A stretch of 64,000 bases of DNA from an uncultured Candidatus Saccharibacteria bacterium (GCA_937990725.1 CALKQS010000009.1:62001-126000); one strand, 5' to 3'. Positions 52,901 to 61,777 are shown, counted from the stretch's first letter. The notes: a model not told the origin generated them from the sequence alone. A program made the numbers and translations.

Positions 52901-54564
52901 TACAGCCGCTCCGGTGCTTCGATGCCGAGCAGGGCAAGGCCAGCAGCCAGGGTGTCACGGTAGCGCTGCACTAGGGCGAGGCGCTCGGCCTGGCGGGGGC
53001 TACCAACGACGCGGTTCTTCTCGTAGAAGCGGTTAAAGGTTTGGGCGAGCTCATAGAGGTAGTGGCAGATGCCATGCACAAGATACTCGCGGGCGGCCTT
53101 CTCGACGACCTCTGGATATTCGCTCAGCTTGCGCAGGAGCAGGCGTTCGTCATCAGTACAATCGGTTGGCTCGGCAGGCTCGGCACTCGCCTTGGCTAGG
53201 ATGCTGCAGGCCCGAGCATGGGCGTATTGGATATAGGGGCCAGAGTTGCCCTGCAGGCTCACTGTCTCGTCCATATCAAAGGCGATATCGTTGCCCATGC
53301 GATACTTCGCAAAGGCGTATTTGATCGCCCCAAGTGCTACCTGACGCTGCACCACCGGGTCTGTAGCGAGGTTTGCCACACGCTCTTGGACGATAGTGAG
53401 TACGTCGGCCGCGCGGGCTACATTGCCCAGGCGCGAACTCATCTTGCTACCATCACCAAAGCGCACTGTGCCATTGGTCAGGTGGGTCATCCGCCCAGCT
53501 AGCTCAGGCCGGAAGAGCTCAGCCGCAGCATACACCACGCGCATATACTCCTTTTGGTCGTTGCCAGTGATGAGAATCCGGTGGTCGAAGTGGTAGTCTG
53601 CCACCTCCTTCCAGATAACGCCAATGTCCTTTGTCTCGTACGTTGGCAAGCCGTTTGATGTAACGAAAACACGGGTGTGCAGATGCTTAGCAGGGTCACC
53701 GACGAAGACCACTGCCCCCTCAGAGCGCTGCAAATTCCCCCGCTCGAGTTGCTCGTGCACCACGGCGAGGCCAATCGGTGCAGTGCTGCTCTCGGGGATA
53801 TAGTCGAGATGATCGACCTGAATCATCGTATAGAAAGCATCGAAGTAATCCAAGCTCCACTGGCGCGTCGTCCAATAGATCTGAGCGAGCGGCGTATTAT
53901 GCTCATCATGCTCATGGTAGCTGTAGACGAGCTTGTTAAACTCAATAATCTCCTGCTTCGCCGTCTCGTTCTCTTCGTACGCCTTAGCACCGATCACATA
54001 GGCCTGGCTAATCCACCGTGCCCGAGCAAAGACATCGCTCTCTACCTCTGTTAATTTCTCTGGTAGCTCACCGCCCAGCGTGTGGCGCATCCCCCACAAA
54101 CACTTAGCAACGTGCAGGCCGACATCGCCACCAAAGCTGGCTCGGTCTACCGACGCGCCGACCGACTCGATGATCCGCGCCAATATATCGCCATACACCG
54201 TCTGGTACAGGTGGCCGGTGTGCAGCTCCTTGAAGGCGTTGGGGCAGCTATATTCCAGCGTGTAGCGCATGCCACCATAGATCTGCTGCGGTGTGGTGTT
54301 GGCCGCCTGCCACAGCGCTGCGTCGCTCAGGCGGAGATTGATAAAGCCTGGGCCCGCCACACTCACGTCAGAAAACTGGCCAGTCTGGCGTAGCACCGCC
54401 GCCACCTCCTCGGCAATCTCGCGCGGCTTCTTGCCCAGTGGCTTAGCAAGCTTGAGTGCGACATTGGTCGCAAAATCGCCAAACGTCGGCTCCGGCCGCG
54501 TCAGCTCCACCGGCGGTGTTTGTTGATAAAGAGTGTATAGTGCATCACGAATCGTCTGTTCCAT
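52900..54564 (-). CDS. argS: Arginyl-tRNA synthetase
   Basis: 554 aa, class I synthetase that charges tRNA-Arg. The HIGH-type motif is in PNAFKELHTGHLYQTVYGDI, and the C-terminal anticodon-binding domain carries the ELAQTFNRFYEKNRV motif. The KMSKS site is in DGSKMSSRLGN. The start at 54564 is chosen because TATACT ends 6 nt upstream; the in-frame start at 54579 lies inside the promoter. Confidence 0.96.
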   Translation of the reverse strand: MEQTIRDALYTLYQQTPPVELTRPEPTFGDFATNVALKLAKPLGKKPREIAEEVAAVLRQTGQFSDVSVAGPGFINLRLSDAALWQAANTTPQQIYGGMRYTLEYSCPNAFKELHTGHLYQTVYGDILARIIESVGASVDRASFGGDVGLHVAKCLWGMRHTLGGELPEKLTEVESDVFARARWISQAYVIGAKAYEENETAKQEIIEFNKLVYSYHEHDEHNTPLAQIYWTTRQWSLDYFDAFYTMIQVDHLDYIPESSTAPIGLAVVHEQLERGNLQRSEGAVVFVGDPAKHLHTRVFVTSNGLPTYETKDIGVIWKEVADYHFDHRILITGNDQKEYMRVVYAAAELFRPELAGRMTHLTNGTVRFGDGSKMSSRLGNVARAADVLTIVQERVANLATDPVVQRQVALGAIKYAFAKYRMGNDIAFDMDETVSLQGNSGPYIQYAHARACSILAKASAEPAEPTDCTDDERLLLRKLSEYPEVVEKAAREYLVHGICHYLYELAQTFNRFYEKNRVVGSPRQAERLALVQRYRDTLAAGLALLGIEAPERL

Positions 54565-54615
54565 GATTATAGTATACAACAGATGCGGTACAAAAATAAC
54601 GAGGTAGCAAGAAGA

Positions 54616-56229
54616 CTACGCCTCGCCCTTTGTCCGCTTCCGCCGCTCCAGCGCCGCCTGCACCAAGCCAGCAAAGAGCGGGTGAGCCCGAAATGGCCGC
54701 GAGGCAAACTCTGGGTGAGCCTGGGTCGCAACAAAGTAGTCGCAGGTCGGTGCCTCGACGAACTCGACCAGCCTGCCATCGGGTGACGTACCCGACACCA
54801 CAATCCCGCCCGCATTAATGGCAGCGAGATGCGCTTGATTCACCTCATAGCGGTGGCGATGACGCTCCACGACCTCTGTTGTGCCATATGTTTTGGCAGT
54901 GCGTGAGCCAGCCTGCAGCACCGCCGGGTAGTTGCCTAGGCGCATCGTCCCGCCGGTCGATTGCTTGCCCTGCTGGTCAGGCATAAGGTAGATGACGGCA
55001 TCATCCGGCGCGGCACCACACTCCGCACTACCAGCCTGGGCCAAGCCACCACGGCGGGCAGCGGCAATCACCGCCACCTGCATTCCCAGGCAGATGCCAA
55101 GATATGGTACATTGTGCTGCAAGCAGTAACTGGCCGCCGCAATCTTCCCTTCTACCCCGCGCTTGCCAAAGCCACCGGGCACTACCACCGCATCCACAGC
55201 GCTGAGCGCTGCGTCGGTCACTGTCTCGGCATTGATCCATTGGATCGTCACCTCGCTGCGGTGCGCCCAGGCCGCTGCTTTGAGCGCCTCAGTGATAGAG
55301 AGATAGGTATCGGCATTATCAACATATTTCGCCACGAGGCCAATCGTCAGTCGCTGGCGATAGGTCTGGCTATCGTGCCGGACAAGCTGCTGCCAACGCG
55401 TCATATCTGGCGCTGTATCATTACCGGTAAAGCTTGCCAGCACTGGGCCCAATTCGCGTGCTACCATCAGGGGTACCTTGTAGACTGTATCGACATTTGG
55501 CATCATAATGATCCCCTCTGGCCGTACCCCACTAGCAATGGCAATCTTGTCCGCCACACCACGCGGTGGCACCGTGCTACCCTCGGTGCGAACTGCCACC
55601 ACATCGGGCATAATACCAAAGCCACGCAGGTCGGCCATGGCATTCTGGGCTGGCTTGGTCTTGTACTCCTGGCTGGTCGCAAGAAACGGCACATACACCA
55701 CATGGACAAAGAGACAGTGCTCGCGCCCCACCTCTAATGAGAACTCGCGGATCGCCTCGACGAAGCTTAGCCCCTCATAATCTCCCACCGTGCCACCAAT
55801 CTCCACAATATGCACCTGCCCTGCCGCCGCCTGGTGGATGGCTCGCTTGATCGCTTGGGTAAGGTGCGGCACCAGCTGCACCGTCTGGCCACCAAACATC
55901 CCGGCCCGCTCATCGGCGATCAAGTCACGCAGCAGCCGCCCCGCCAGCGTAGCATTGCGCTGGGTCAGCTCGAGGTCTAAGAAGCGCTCGTAGTGGCCAA
56001 GGTCAAGGTCGGTCTCCGCTCCATCTTTGGTCACGAAGCACTCGCCATGTTCCTTGGGGTTAAGCAGCCCAGCATCGACGTTGAGGTACGGGTCGCACTT
56101 TTGCACTGAGACAGATAAGCCCTTAGCCTGTAGCACCGCGCCAATGCTGGCCGCCGTGATGCCCTTACCCACCCCAGAGAGTACCCCACCGGTAACAAAA
56201 ATATACGTTGGTTGGTGTGTCTGTGTCAT
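54616..56229 (-). CDS. pyrG: CTP synthase
   Basis: Converts UTP to CTP using glutamine. The 537-aa product has the N-terminal synthetase domain (YIFVTGGVLSGVGKGITAAS, about residues 8-27) and a glutaminase domain with the catalytic Cys in GICLGMQ and the His/Glu pair in QAHPEF. The start at 56229 is chosen because GAGGGAG lies 6 nt upstream. It is followed by argS 52 bp later, which has its own promoter. Confidence 0.97.
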   Translation of the reverse strand: MTQTHQPTYIFVTGGVLSGVGKGITAASIGAVLQAKGLSVSVQKCDPYLNVDAGLLNPKEHGECFVTKDGAETDLDLGHYERFLDLELTQRNATLAGRLLRDLIADERAGMFGGQTVQLVPHLTQAIKRAIHQAAAGQVHIVEIGGTVGDYEGLSFVEAIREFSLEVGREHCLFVHVVYVPFLATSQEYKTKPAQNAMADLRGFGIMPDVVAVRTEGSTVPPRGVADKIAIASGVRPEGIIMMPNVDTVYKVPLMVARELGPVLASFTGNDTAPDMTRWQQLVRHDSQTYRQRLTIGLVAKYVDNADTYLSITEALKAAAWAHRSEVTIQWINAETVTDAALSAVDAVVVPGGFGKRGVEGKIAAASYCLQHNVPYLGICLGMQVAVIAAARRGGLAQAGSAECGAAPDDAVIYLMPDQQGKQSTGGTMRLGNYPAVLQAGSRTAKTYGTTEVVERHRHRYEVNQAHLAAINAGGIVVSGTSPDGRLVEFVEAPTCDYFVATQAHPEFASRPFRAHPLFAGLVQAALERRKRTKGEA

Positions 56230-56285
56230 ACAATCTCCCTCTCGCGTTCTATTGTAGCATGTATCCATAAGCAGTATACTAGCAA

Positions 56286-56306
56286 AAAACCAGCCTGGTA
56301 GCTGGC
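56286..56306 (-). terminator. Terminator of the 76-aa gene
   Basis: CCAGC (56290-56294) and GCTGG (56301-56305) form a short hairpin followed by TTTTTTG on the minus strand. Confidence 0.7.
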
Positions 56307-56332
56307 TTCTGCTGGTTATTGATACGCGCCAC

Positions 56333-56563
56333 CTATTGGCAGCCCTCGCACATCGTTAGCTCCGCTGGATCTGGCATAATAACAGGGGTGCCACTCGCCG
56401 CTGCTTGGTCGACGGCAACCTGCTGAGCGGCCAGCAGTGCCTGCTCGATGGCATCGAGCTTTTCCTCCAGCGTCATATCGTCCGTCAGCTGGGGCTTGGT
56501 AGTCTGCGCCTGCGTGGTTGCTGGATCGGTTGTTGGTGATGTCGTTTGTGTCGTCTGCGTCAT
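56333..56563 (-). CDS. 76-aa protein ending in a NrdA-like CxxC redox tail
   Basis: Residues 1-28 are Thr/Gln-rich and disordered; 29-58 form an acidic helix (TLEEKLDAIEQALLAAQQ). The end reads DPAELTMCEGCQ. Many class I ribonucleotide reductase alpha subunits end in a tail of this form (a Cys pair one or two residues from the end, often CxxCQ) that re-reduces the active site. The NrdA 2.1 kb upstream lacks such a tail. A separately encoded redox tail is inferred, not shown. A TAGGGA-like site precedes the ATG. Confidence 0.6.
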   Translation of the reverse strand: MTQTTQTTSPTTDPATTQAQTTKPQLTDDMTLEEKLDAIEQALLAAQQVAVDQAAASGTPVIMPDPAELTMCEGCQ

Positions 56564-56621
56564 ATATTATTCCCTACCCGTTTTTTAGTTATAGTGTCTA
56601 TTGTACGCTATATATAGCGTT

Positions 56622-57017
56622 TTATGCAAGGTAGTGCACCCAATTTTCTGTTGTAGAATTATCATCCAGCTGGCCAATCGGTGCGACATACCACTGCGGC
56701 TGGGCACACTGCGGGCGGAAGCTCCCCAGCTTGGCCGTGTATGCCTCAGTAATGGCCGCGACTTCGTCCTCGCGGGCTTCGCGCACTGTGGTGTGGAGAT
56801 AGACAGCCTGCTTGGCGTCATCCCACACCACAAACTCTGCCCGCCCAGTACGAAAGGCGTTGTGCGAGTGGCGCGCCTCACGATCAGACAGCCAGGCAAT
56901 CTCATCCCCCACCCGGACAAAGTGCAGTGGCGTCACCAGTGGTGTGCGGTCGCGATTAACGGTGGCCAGCGCACCAACCGGCACTGTGTCGAGGATAGTT
57001 TGCGTGAGAGTGTTCAT
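56622..57017 (-). CDS. Pyridoxamine 5'-phosphate oxidase-like flavin-binding protein
   Basis: 131-aa protein of the split-barrel FMN-binding fold. Family marks are GALATVNRDRTPLVTPLHFVR at the start and EIAWLSDREARHSHNAFRTGRAEFVVWD in the middle. Such proteins reduce or bind flavins, haem or F420; the substrate is unknown. AAAGGA lies 8 nt before the ATG. It lies between the 76-aa gene and the nrd operon. Confidence 0.8.
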   Translation of the reverse strand: MNTLTQTILDTVPVGALATVNRDRTPLVTPLHFVRVGDEIAWLSDREARHSHNAFRTGRAEFVVWDDAKQAVYLHTTVREAREDEVAAITEAYTAKLGSFRPQCAQPQWYVAPIGQLDDNSTTENWVHYLA

Positions 57018-57088
57018 AAGCTCATATTCCTTTCGTATCTAATTTGCGAATATTATTTGCTACATCAGCGGGCCGCTCTCACTTCATT

Positions 57089-57186
57089 GCCAGACAAGAA
57101 AATATCTGGAGGCCAGCTACTTAGCAAGCGGAAGATTGCTGTAGTATTAATCTGGCCGGAACATTTTCGGCCTGGTGATGGAGTGA
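57089..57186 (+). repeat. 98-nt inverted-repeat element, right-facing copy
   Basis: Matches the copy at 61442-61538 on the opposite strand with 11 substitutions, all transitions, and one single-base gap. It faces into the nrd operon. It can fold: GGCCAG (57111-57116) with CTGGCC (57152-57157), and CCAGAC with GCCTGG (57170-57175). No protein is encoded. Confidence 0.85.
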
Positions 57187-57238
57187 GAGCTCCCGTAAGA
57201 CTGGTAGACTGGTAAGATTGTTGTTTTGCCAATATCTA

Positions 57239-58216
57239 CTACTTCGTCGTATTCACCTCATAACTCGTATTGGTGCTCTCGAAGAAGTTCACCAGTTCCA
57301 GCGTGTCGTTGGCAGCGGCCATCCACTTGGCTGGGTTGGTGACGTTGTACTCTGGTTCAAAGCCCAGCTCTTCCAGCCGCCGGTCGGTCATATACATGAC
57401 GTATTGGTTGACGTAGTCGGCGTTGAGGCCCAGAATGCCGCGCGGCAGCATGTCTTTGTTATACGCCTTTTCGAGCTCAACGGCTTCCAGGATCAGGCTG
57501 CGGATTTCGTCGGCAAATTCCTCGGTTTGTAGATCCGGGTTTTCGTGCAGAATCGTCAGCAGCAGGTTAATGCCAAATTCCAGGTGCAGGTTTTCGTCCT
57601 TCGTCACCCAGTCGAGCAATGTGCCGACATTGCGCAGCAGATTGCGGCGGCGGAAGCTCATCCCCACCATAAAGCCACTATAGAACCAAATCCCCTCCAG
57701 CACGATGTTGTACGCCACCAGGTTGCGTACAAAGTCCTTCTTGCCCTCCAGCGTCGTTACATCTGGGCGTTCCTCCATCATGCGCGTGACGTATTTGGTC
57801 TGGAAGGCGGCTTTATCTGCCAGGGATTTTTTACCCCAACCGGCCGCATAAATTTCCTCACGGTCAAACGGGAAGGTCTCGATAATATATTCGAAGGTCA
57901 TAAAGTGGTTCGCCTCTTCCCACATCTGCTTCGAAAGATACAGGTGGCACTCGGCGGCGTTCACGCAGGGGTAAATACCAAAGGCCAGCGACTTATTAAT
58001 CAGCAGCTCGTTGGGGTTGAGGTAGCTAATCACCGTCTTCAGGGCGTGCTTTTCGTCCTCGCTCAATTTATCAAAATCCGCCAAATCCTGGCTCAGCTGC
58101 ACCTCATTGGGGAACCACGTGTTGGCCACCGCTTGGTTGTACAGGCGGTACGCCCAGTCGTAGCGCACCGGCTTGAGCTGCAAGCCATCACGTACGCCTG
58201 ATCCTAGAATGCCCAT
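57239..58216 (-). CDS. nrdB: Ribonucleotide reductase beta subunit, class Ic-like
   Basis: 325 aa; makes the radical that NrdA uses to reduce ribonucleotides. Metal ligands can be placed at Glu70, Glu101, His104, Glu174, Glu208 and His211. The residue at the tyrosyl-radical position is Phe108. Offsets from the second ligand (-31, 0, +3, +7, +73, +107, +110) equal those of Chlamydia trachomatis NrdB, the class Ic type with an Mn/Fe cofactor and no radical Tyr. Trp34 and the C-terminal Tyr319 fit the radical-transfer path. AAGGAGGT lies 5 nt before the ATG. Confidence 0.93.
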   Translation of the reverse strand: MGILGSGVRDGLQLKPVRYDWAYRLYNQAVANTWFPNEVQLSQDLADFDKLSEDEKHALKTVISYLNPNELLINKSLAFGIYPCVNAAECHLYLSKQMWEEANHFMTFEYIIETFPFDREEIYAAGWGKKSLADKAAFQTKYVTRMMEERPDVTTLEGKKDFVRNLVAYNIVLEGIWFYSGFMVGMSFRRRNLLRNVGTLLDWVTKDENLHLEFGINLLLTILHENPDLQTEEFADEIRSLILEAVELEKAYNKDMLPRGILGLNADYVNQYVMYMTDRRLEELGFEPEYNVTNPAKWMAAANDTLELVNFFESTNTSYEVNTTK

Positions 58217-58276
58217 TATTACCTCCTTGTTGTATTACTTAATAATTTCGTATCTGATAATTTTACCAGTCGTATT

Positions 58277-58684
58277 CTACTCGTCATCTCCCCTGAGGAG
58301 CTCTCCATCTTCTGGACCAGCTTCTGGATACCGATAATCCCATGTTTTTGGATCAATCGATGGCGTCTCGTCGGATGTTTGACTATCCTGCCCTTCAACA
58401 CTCGCATCAGTGCCAAAAATATCGAGTCCCGGCTGTGTCCACCTTTGAGGCTTATCGGGATGGTATATATTTCCCATACCTAAGCTATTCCATGACGGGT
58501 CACTTGCCGGTACATCGCTGTCTGTACCCTCTGTATATATACCAATCTCTCCTTCGAGCGCTGCAGCACCAACACCACGGCTCACACTCAAGGTGGCCAA
58601 TTTGGCTCGCTCTGAGAGCGGCAACTTAGCAAAGTCTATCGTGCTTTGTTCGCTCGCTACTCCCGTTTTTCCTTCATGCGTCAT
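58277..58684 (-). CDS. 136-aa unknown protein inside the nrd operon
   Basis: No family recognised and no Cys. Residues 1-50 include a helix (PLSERAKLATLSVSRGVG). The rest is acidic, Pro/Asp/Ser-rich and probably disordered, with Trp-containing motifs (PQRWTQPGLDIF; KTWDYRYPE). Its ATG at 58684 lies one base after the nrdA stop with GGAGAAGG upstream, so it is translated with nrdA; nrdB follows after 60 bp. The position suggests a role with the reductase. Confidence 0.65.
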   Translation of the reverse strand: MTHEGKTGVASEQSTIDFAKLPLSERAKLATLSVSRGVGAAALEGEIGIYTEGTDSDVPASDPSWNSLGMGNIYHPDKPQRWTQPGLDIFGTDASVEGQDSQTSDETPSIDPKTWDYRYPEAGPEDGELLRGDDE

Positions 58685-58685
58685 A

Positions 58686-61118
58686 CTATTCCTTCTCCTT
58701 CCCTTCCTCCTGCTTCTTGCGTGCGCGGTAAAAGCCACCAAAGCCCACGCGCTTGGCGTCTTGGTGGAGTTTTTGTTCGGTTTTGTTGGCGCGAATGGAG
58801 ACCTGCTCGGACTGGTGGCGTGGCTTCACGTGCAAATAATACGTCGTTTTCAGGCCGCGGCGCCAGGCTTCGCTATAGATCGTAATATACTCCTCGATAT
58901 TGCGCGATTCTAAATACATATTGCGGCTAATCGCTTGGTCGACCCACTTCTGAGCGCGGGCCGCCACCTCAATAAAGGCATACGGGCTCAGCTGAAAGCT
59001 CGTCTTATACACATCGCGCACCGCCTGAGGGATCTGCTCCATGTGCTGGATGTCGCCTTGAGTGGTGAGTAGCTCGTCCTTGAGCTCCTCCCACAGGCCG
59101 AGTGCCTTGAGCTTGCGCACCAGGTTGGCATTAACCTCAAGAAACTTGCCATTGAGCGTGCTCCGGCTAAAGATCTGGCTAAATTGCGGGTCAATCCCTG
59201 GGGTGGTGCCCGTCACATGCGAGATATTGGCGGTGGGAGCGATGGCCATAAGCGTGGCATTGCGCATGCCGCGCCTCACCTTGGGGCGCAGCGCCTCCCA
59301 GTCGAGGCGGCGAGTCGTGTTAATTGCCACTGCCTCACCCCGCTGCGCGCCAAGCCGGTCGATCGTGTCGATAGGCAATTCCCCCTTGCTCCAGCCACTA
59401 CCAGCAAAGTTAGGGTAGCTGCCACGCGTCACCGCTAGCTCGGCCGACTCATCAATAGCGTAGTAGCTAATAAACTCCGCCAGCTGATCGATCAGCTCGT
59501 ACGCCGCCTCAGATTCATAGCTCAGCTCGAGCTTTTCTAGCACATCGGCCAAGCCCATAAAGCCCAGGCCAATCGCTCGGTTTTGCAGGTTGCTATTCAT
59601 CGCCTCCGGAATAGGTGTTGTGGTAATGTCTACAAGGTTATCAAGTTGCCGCGTGGCTGAGCGCGTCGCCTGCTCGAGCCGCGGCCAATCCCACGTCTTG
59701 GTCGCGTCATCCAGGAAGGCGCTGAGGTTAATACTCACTAGATTGCACACCGCGATATTGTGCTCATCTTGCGGCAAAGTGATTTCTGTACAGAGGTTGC
59801 TGAGGTGAATGGTGCCGGTATTATTGTTAAGCGCCCGGAGGTTAATAGCGTCCTTCCAGGTGAGCCATGGGTGGCCGGTCGCCTGCAAGCTACTCAGAAT
59901 TCTGTGGAATTGTTGGCGCGCAGGCAGCTTGTCATAAGCGCGCAGCTTGCCTGCTTCGGCCTGGGTGATGTAATACGCATACCGCTCGGCAAAGGCTGCG
60001 CCATACAGCTCGCTCAGGTCGCTCACCTCAGCTGGGTCAAAGAGATACCAGTCTTCGTCCGCCTGCACCCGACGCATAAATTCATCACTAATAAACACCG
60101 CTGTGTCGAGGTAGCGTGTCCGCAAATACGGGTCGCCAGAGTTCGAGCGTAGGTCGATGAATTCTCTAAAATCGATGTGCCAGTTTTCCATATACACGGC
60201 GGCTGCACCCATCTTCTTACCCTTGCGTGACACCGCAAACAGCGCTGTATCGATCATCTTAATAAATGGAATTGGCCCCGTGCTTGTTGTGTTAGTTGTC
60301 TTGACTGGGCTACCCGCCGCCCGCAGCTTCGTAAAACTGACACCGATACCACCTGTACCTTTAGCAATCCACATCGTATCGCGCACACTCTTGGCAATCG
60401 ACTCCATATCATCCTGCACTTCCATGACGAAGCAATTGCTCAGCTGCGGGAACAATCCACCAGCATTAACGCGGGTGCTACCACCCGGGCTGTACTCAAG
60501 GTTGGCCATGTGCTGGTAAAACTCAATGGCTGCCTCGGTGGGGTGCTCCTCGTTGTAGCTCAGTCCCATGGCAATGCGCATGGTGGTAAACTGCGGCACC
60601 TCGAGCGGCTCGCCGTTTTGCTTGCGCAGGGCGTAGCGATTGCGGTTGGTCACCACGCCAAGATATTTGCTGAGTTTATCTTTACTCGGGTCGAGCGCGG
60701 CAGCCAGGCGCTCGAGGTCGAAGATCGTCTCATCTTGCATGCGCGGGTCAAGCAAGCCATCGGCCACCGCTTGGCGAATATAGCGCGGGAAGGCCTCCCT
60801 ATGCCGTTGGCGCAGCTCTTCATCAGTGGTATATACGCCAAGCAAATCACGGTAGATCGTGCCTAGCAGCAAGCGCGCCGCGATCGTGTCGTAGTCTGGG
60901 TCGTCCTTGATATTCTGCACTACCGTCTGAATGAGCGTCTCCTCCAGCTGCTTGGTCGTCATCCCATCAAAGAGCGTCAGCTGTAGCTCGCTGGCAATCT
61001 GCACGATCTTCTGCAGCGGATCGGCCAGCCCCTGGCTTGCTGCCAGCAATGTGGCATTTATCTTGGTTGTGTCGAATGGCTCGGTCGTGCCATCGCGCTT
61101 GGTAATATGAATTGTCAT
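58686..61118 (-). CDS. nrdA: Ribonucleotide reductase alpha subunit lacking C-terminal redox Cys
   Basis: 810 aa. One N-terminal ATP-cone (about residues 1-90) is followed by the catalytic barrel with the redox Cys in LSNCFVMEV, Asn-Cys-Glu in SNLCTEITLP, the second redox Cys in NIAVCNLVSINL, and the Tyr-Tyr pair in KTTYYLHVKPR for radical entry. The tail after this is basic and has no Cys at all, unlike typical NrdA, which ends with a Cys pair. Start at 61118 (or 61121) follows GGGGAGGG. First gene of nrdA-136aa-nrdB. Confidence 0.94.
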   Translation of the reverse strand: MTIHITKRDGTTEPFDTTKINATLLAASQGLADPLQKIVQIASELQLTLFDGMTTKQLEETLIQTVVQNIKDDPDYDTIAARLLLGTIYRDLLGVYTTDEELRQRHREAFPRYIRQAVADGLLDPRMQDETIFDLERLAAALDPSKDKLSKYLGVVTNRNRYALRKQNGEPLEVPQFTTMRIAMGLSYNEEHPTEAAIEFYQHMANLEYSPGGSTRVNAGGLFPQLSNCFVMEVQDDMESIAKSVRDTMWIAKGTGGIGVSFTKLRAAGSPVKTTNTTSTGPIPFIKMIDTALFAVSRKGKKMGAAAVYMENWHIDFREFIDLRSNSGDPYLRTRYLDTAVFISDEFMRRVQADEDWYLFDPAEVSDLSELYGAAFAERYAYYITQAEAGKLRAYDKLPARQQFHRILSSLQATGHPWLTWKDAINLRALNNNTGTIHLSNLCTEITLPQDEHNIAVCNLVSINLSAFLDDATKTWDWPRLEQATRSATRQLDNLVDITTTPIPEAMNSNLQNRAIGLGFMGLADVLEKLELSYESEAAYELIDQLAEFISYYAIDESAELAVTRGSYPNFAGSGWSKGELPIDTIDRLGAQRGEAVAINTTRRLDWEALRPKVRRGMRNATLMAIAPTANISHVTGTTPGIDPQFSQIFSRSTLNGKFLEVNANLVRKLKALGLWEELKDELLTTQGDIQHMEQIPQAVRDVYKTSFQLSPYAFIEVAARAQKWVDQAISRNMYLESRNIEEYITIYSEAWRRGLKTTYYLHVKPRHQSEQVSIRANKTEQKLHQDAKRVGFGGFYRARKKQEEGKEKE

Positions 61119-61140
61119 CATCCCTCCCCTTGGGCTCCTT

Positions 61141-61146
61141 ACTATA
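61141..61146 (-). promoter_or_regulatory. -10 box of the nrd operon
   Basis: TATAGT on the minus strand, about 22 nt upstream of the nrdA start, gives a short leader with a good ribosome-binding site. The -35 region is weak. A pair of inverted repeats (CGCTA/TAGCG and GCGTCT/AGACGC, 61224-61262) lies farther upstream and might bind a regulator such as NrdR, though no clear NrdR box is seen. Confidence 0.5.
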
Positions 61147-61351
61147 CGGTGCACAAAACCAGCCACCAGGGCACGCCTGGAGCCAAGCTGTATTGTTTGT
61201 CTCTCCCGTGTTTATGTGTGCTCGCTATATATGTAGCGTCTGTATCCTACTATAGACGCCAGATGTGGTGCTTGGCAAGGGGTTTTGTGAAAACTACAAC
61301 CGATTTTGTGAGTGACCTCTGTGGGTGCTGGTGGCACACTATGGCCTTGGG

Positions 61352-61372
61352 TAAAAAACATCTGGAGGCCAG
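61352..61372 (+). repeat. Partial third copy of the nrd-flanking element
   Basis: AAAACATCTGGAGGCCAGC here matches the start of the 57089 element with one mismatch. The rest of the element is not found. It faces the 61442-61538 copy, so the two can form a long hairpin through CTGGAGGCCAGC and GCTGGCCTCCA. Confidence 0.65.
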
Positions 61373-61441
61373 CACTCGTACATGCGGGTAGAGCTCTATT
61401 GCACTATCCGTGCCAGAATATTATATGAAGCAACAGCTACG

Positions 61442-61538
61442 TCACTCTATCACCAGACCGAAAATGTTCCGGCCAGATTATATTATAGTGATTTTCCGCT
61501 CGCTGAGTGGCTGGCCTCCAAATATTTTCTTGTCTGGC
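61442..61538 (-). repeat. 97-nt inverted-repeat element, left-facing copy
   Basis: Reverse-complement partner of 57089-57186, about 89% identical. It points toward nrdA and lies about 320 bp upstream of it. In this copy CCAGAC pairs fully with GTCTGG and GGCCAG with CTGGCC. Confidence 0.85.
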
Positions 61539-61633
61539 GATAGAGCAGCTTGGTGTATAGCAAATAATTTTGATAATGGCTTACCGCCACTAGTGCAAAC
61601 TATCTCTCGCACTACTCTCTCCGATGGAGTGTG

Positions 61634-61658
61634 AAAACCGGTCGTAATAACCGGTTTT
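61634..61658 (-). terminator. Terminator of the 61778 gene
   Basis: AAAACCGG (61634-61641) and CCGGTTTT (61651-61658) form a perfect hairpin; the T-run lies within and after the stem. Confidence 0.75.
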
Positions 61659-61777
61659 CAGCCCAGCGCAAGAGGTTTATGTCTAGGAGATATCGACCAT
61701 TATAGCGATCTATCGAAGGGAGTGTGGGGAGGGTGAGCGTGAGAAAATACAGCGCATTAACTAACGAGTATACGTCA

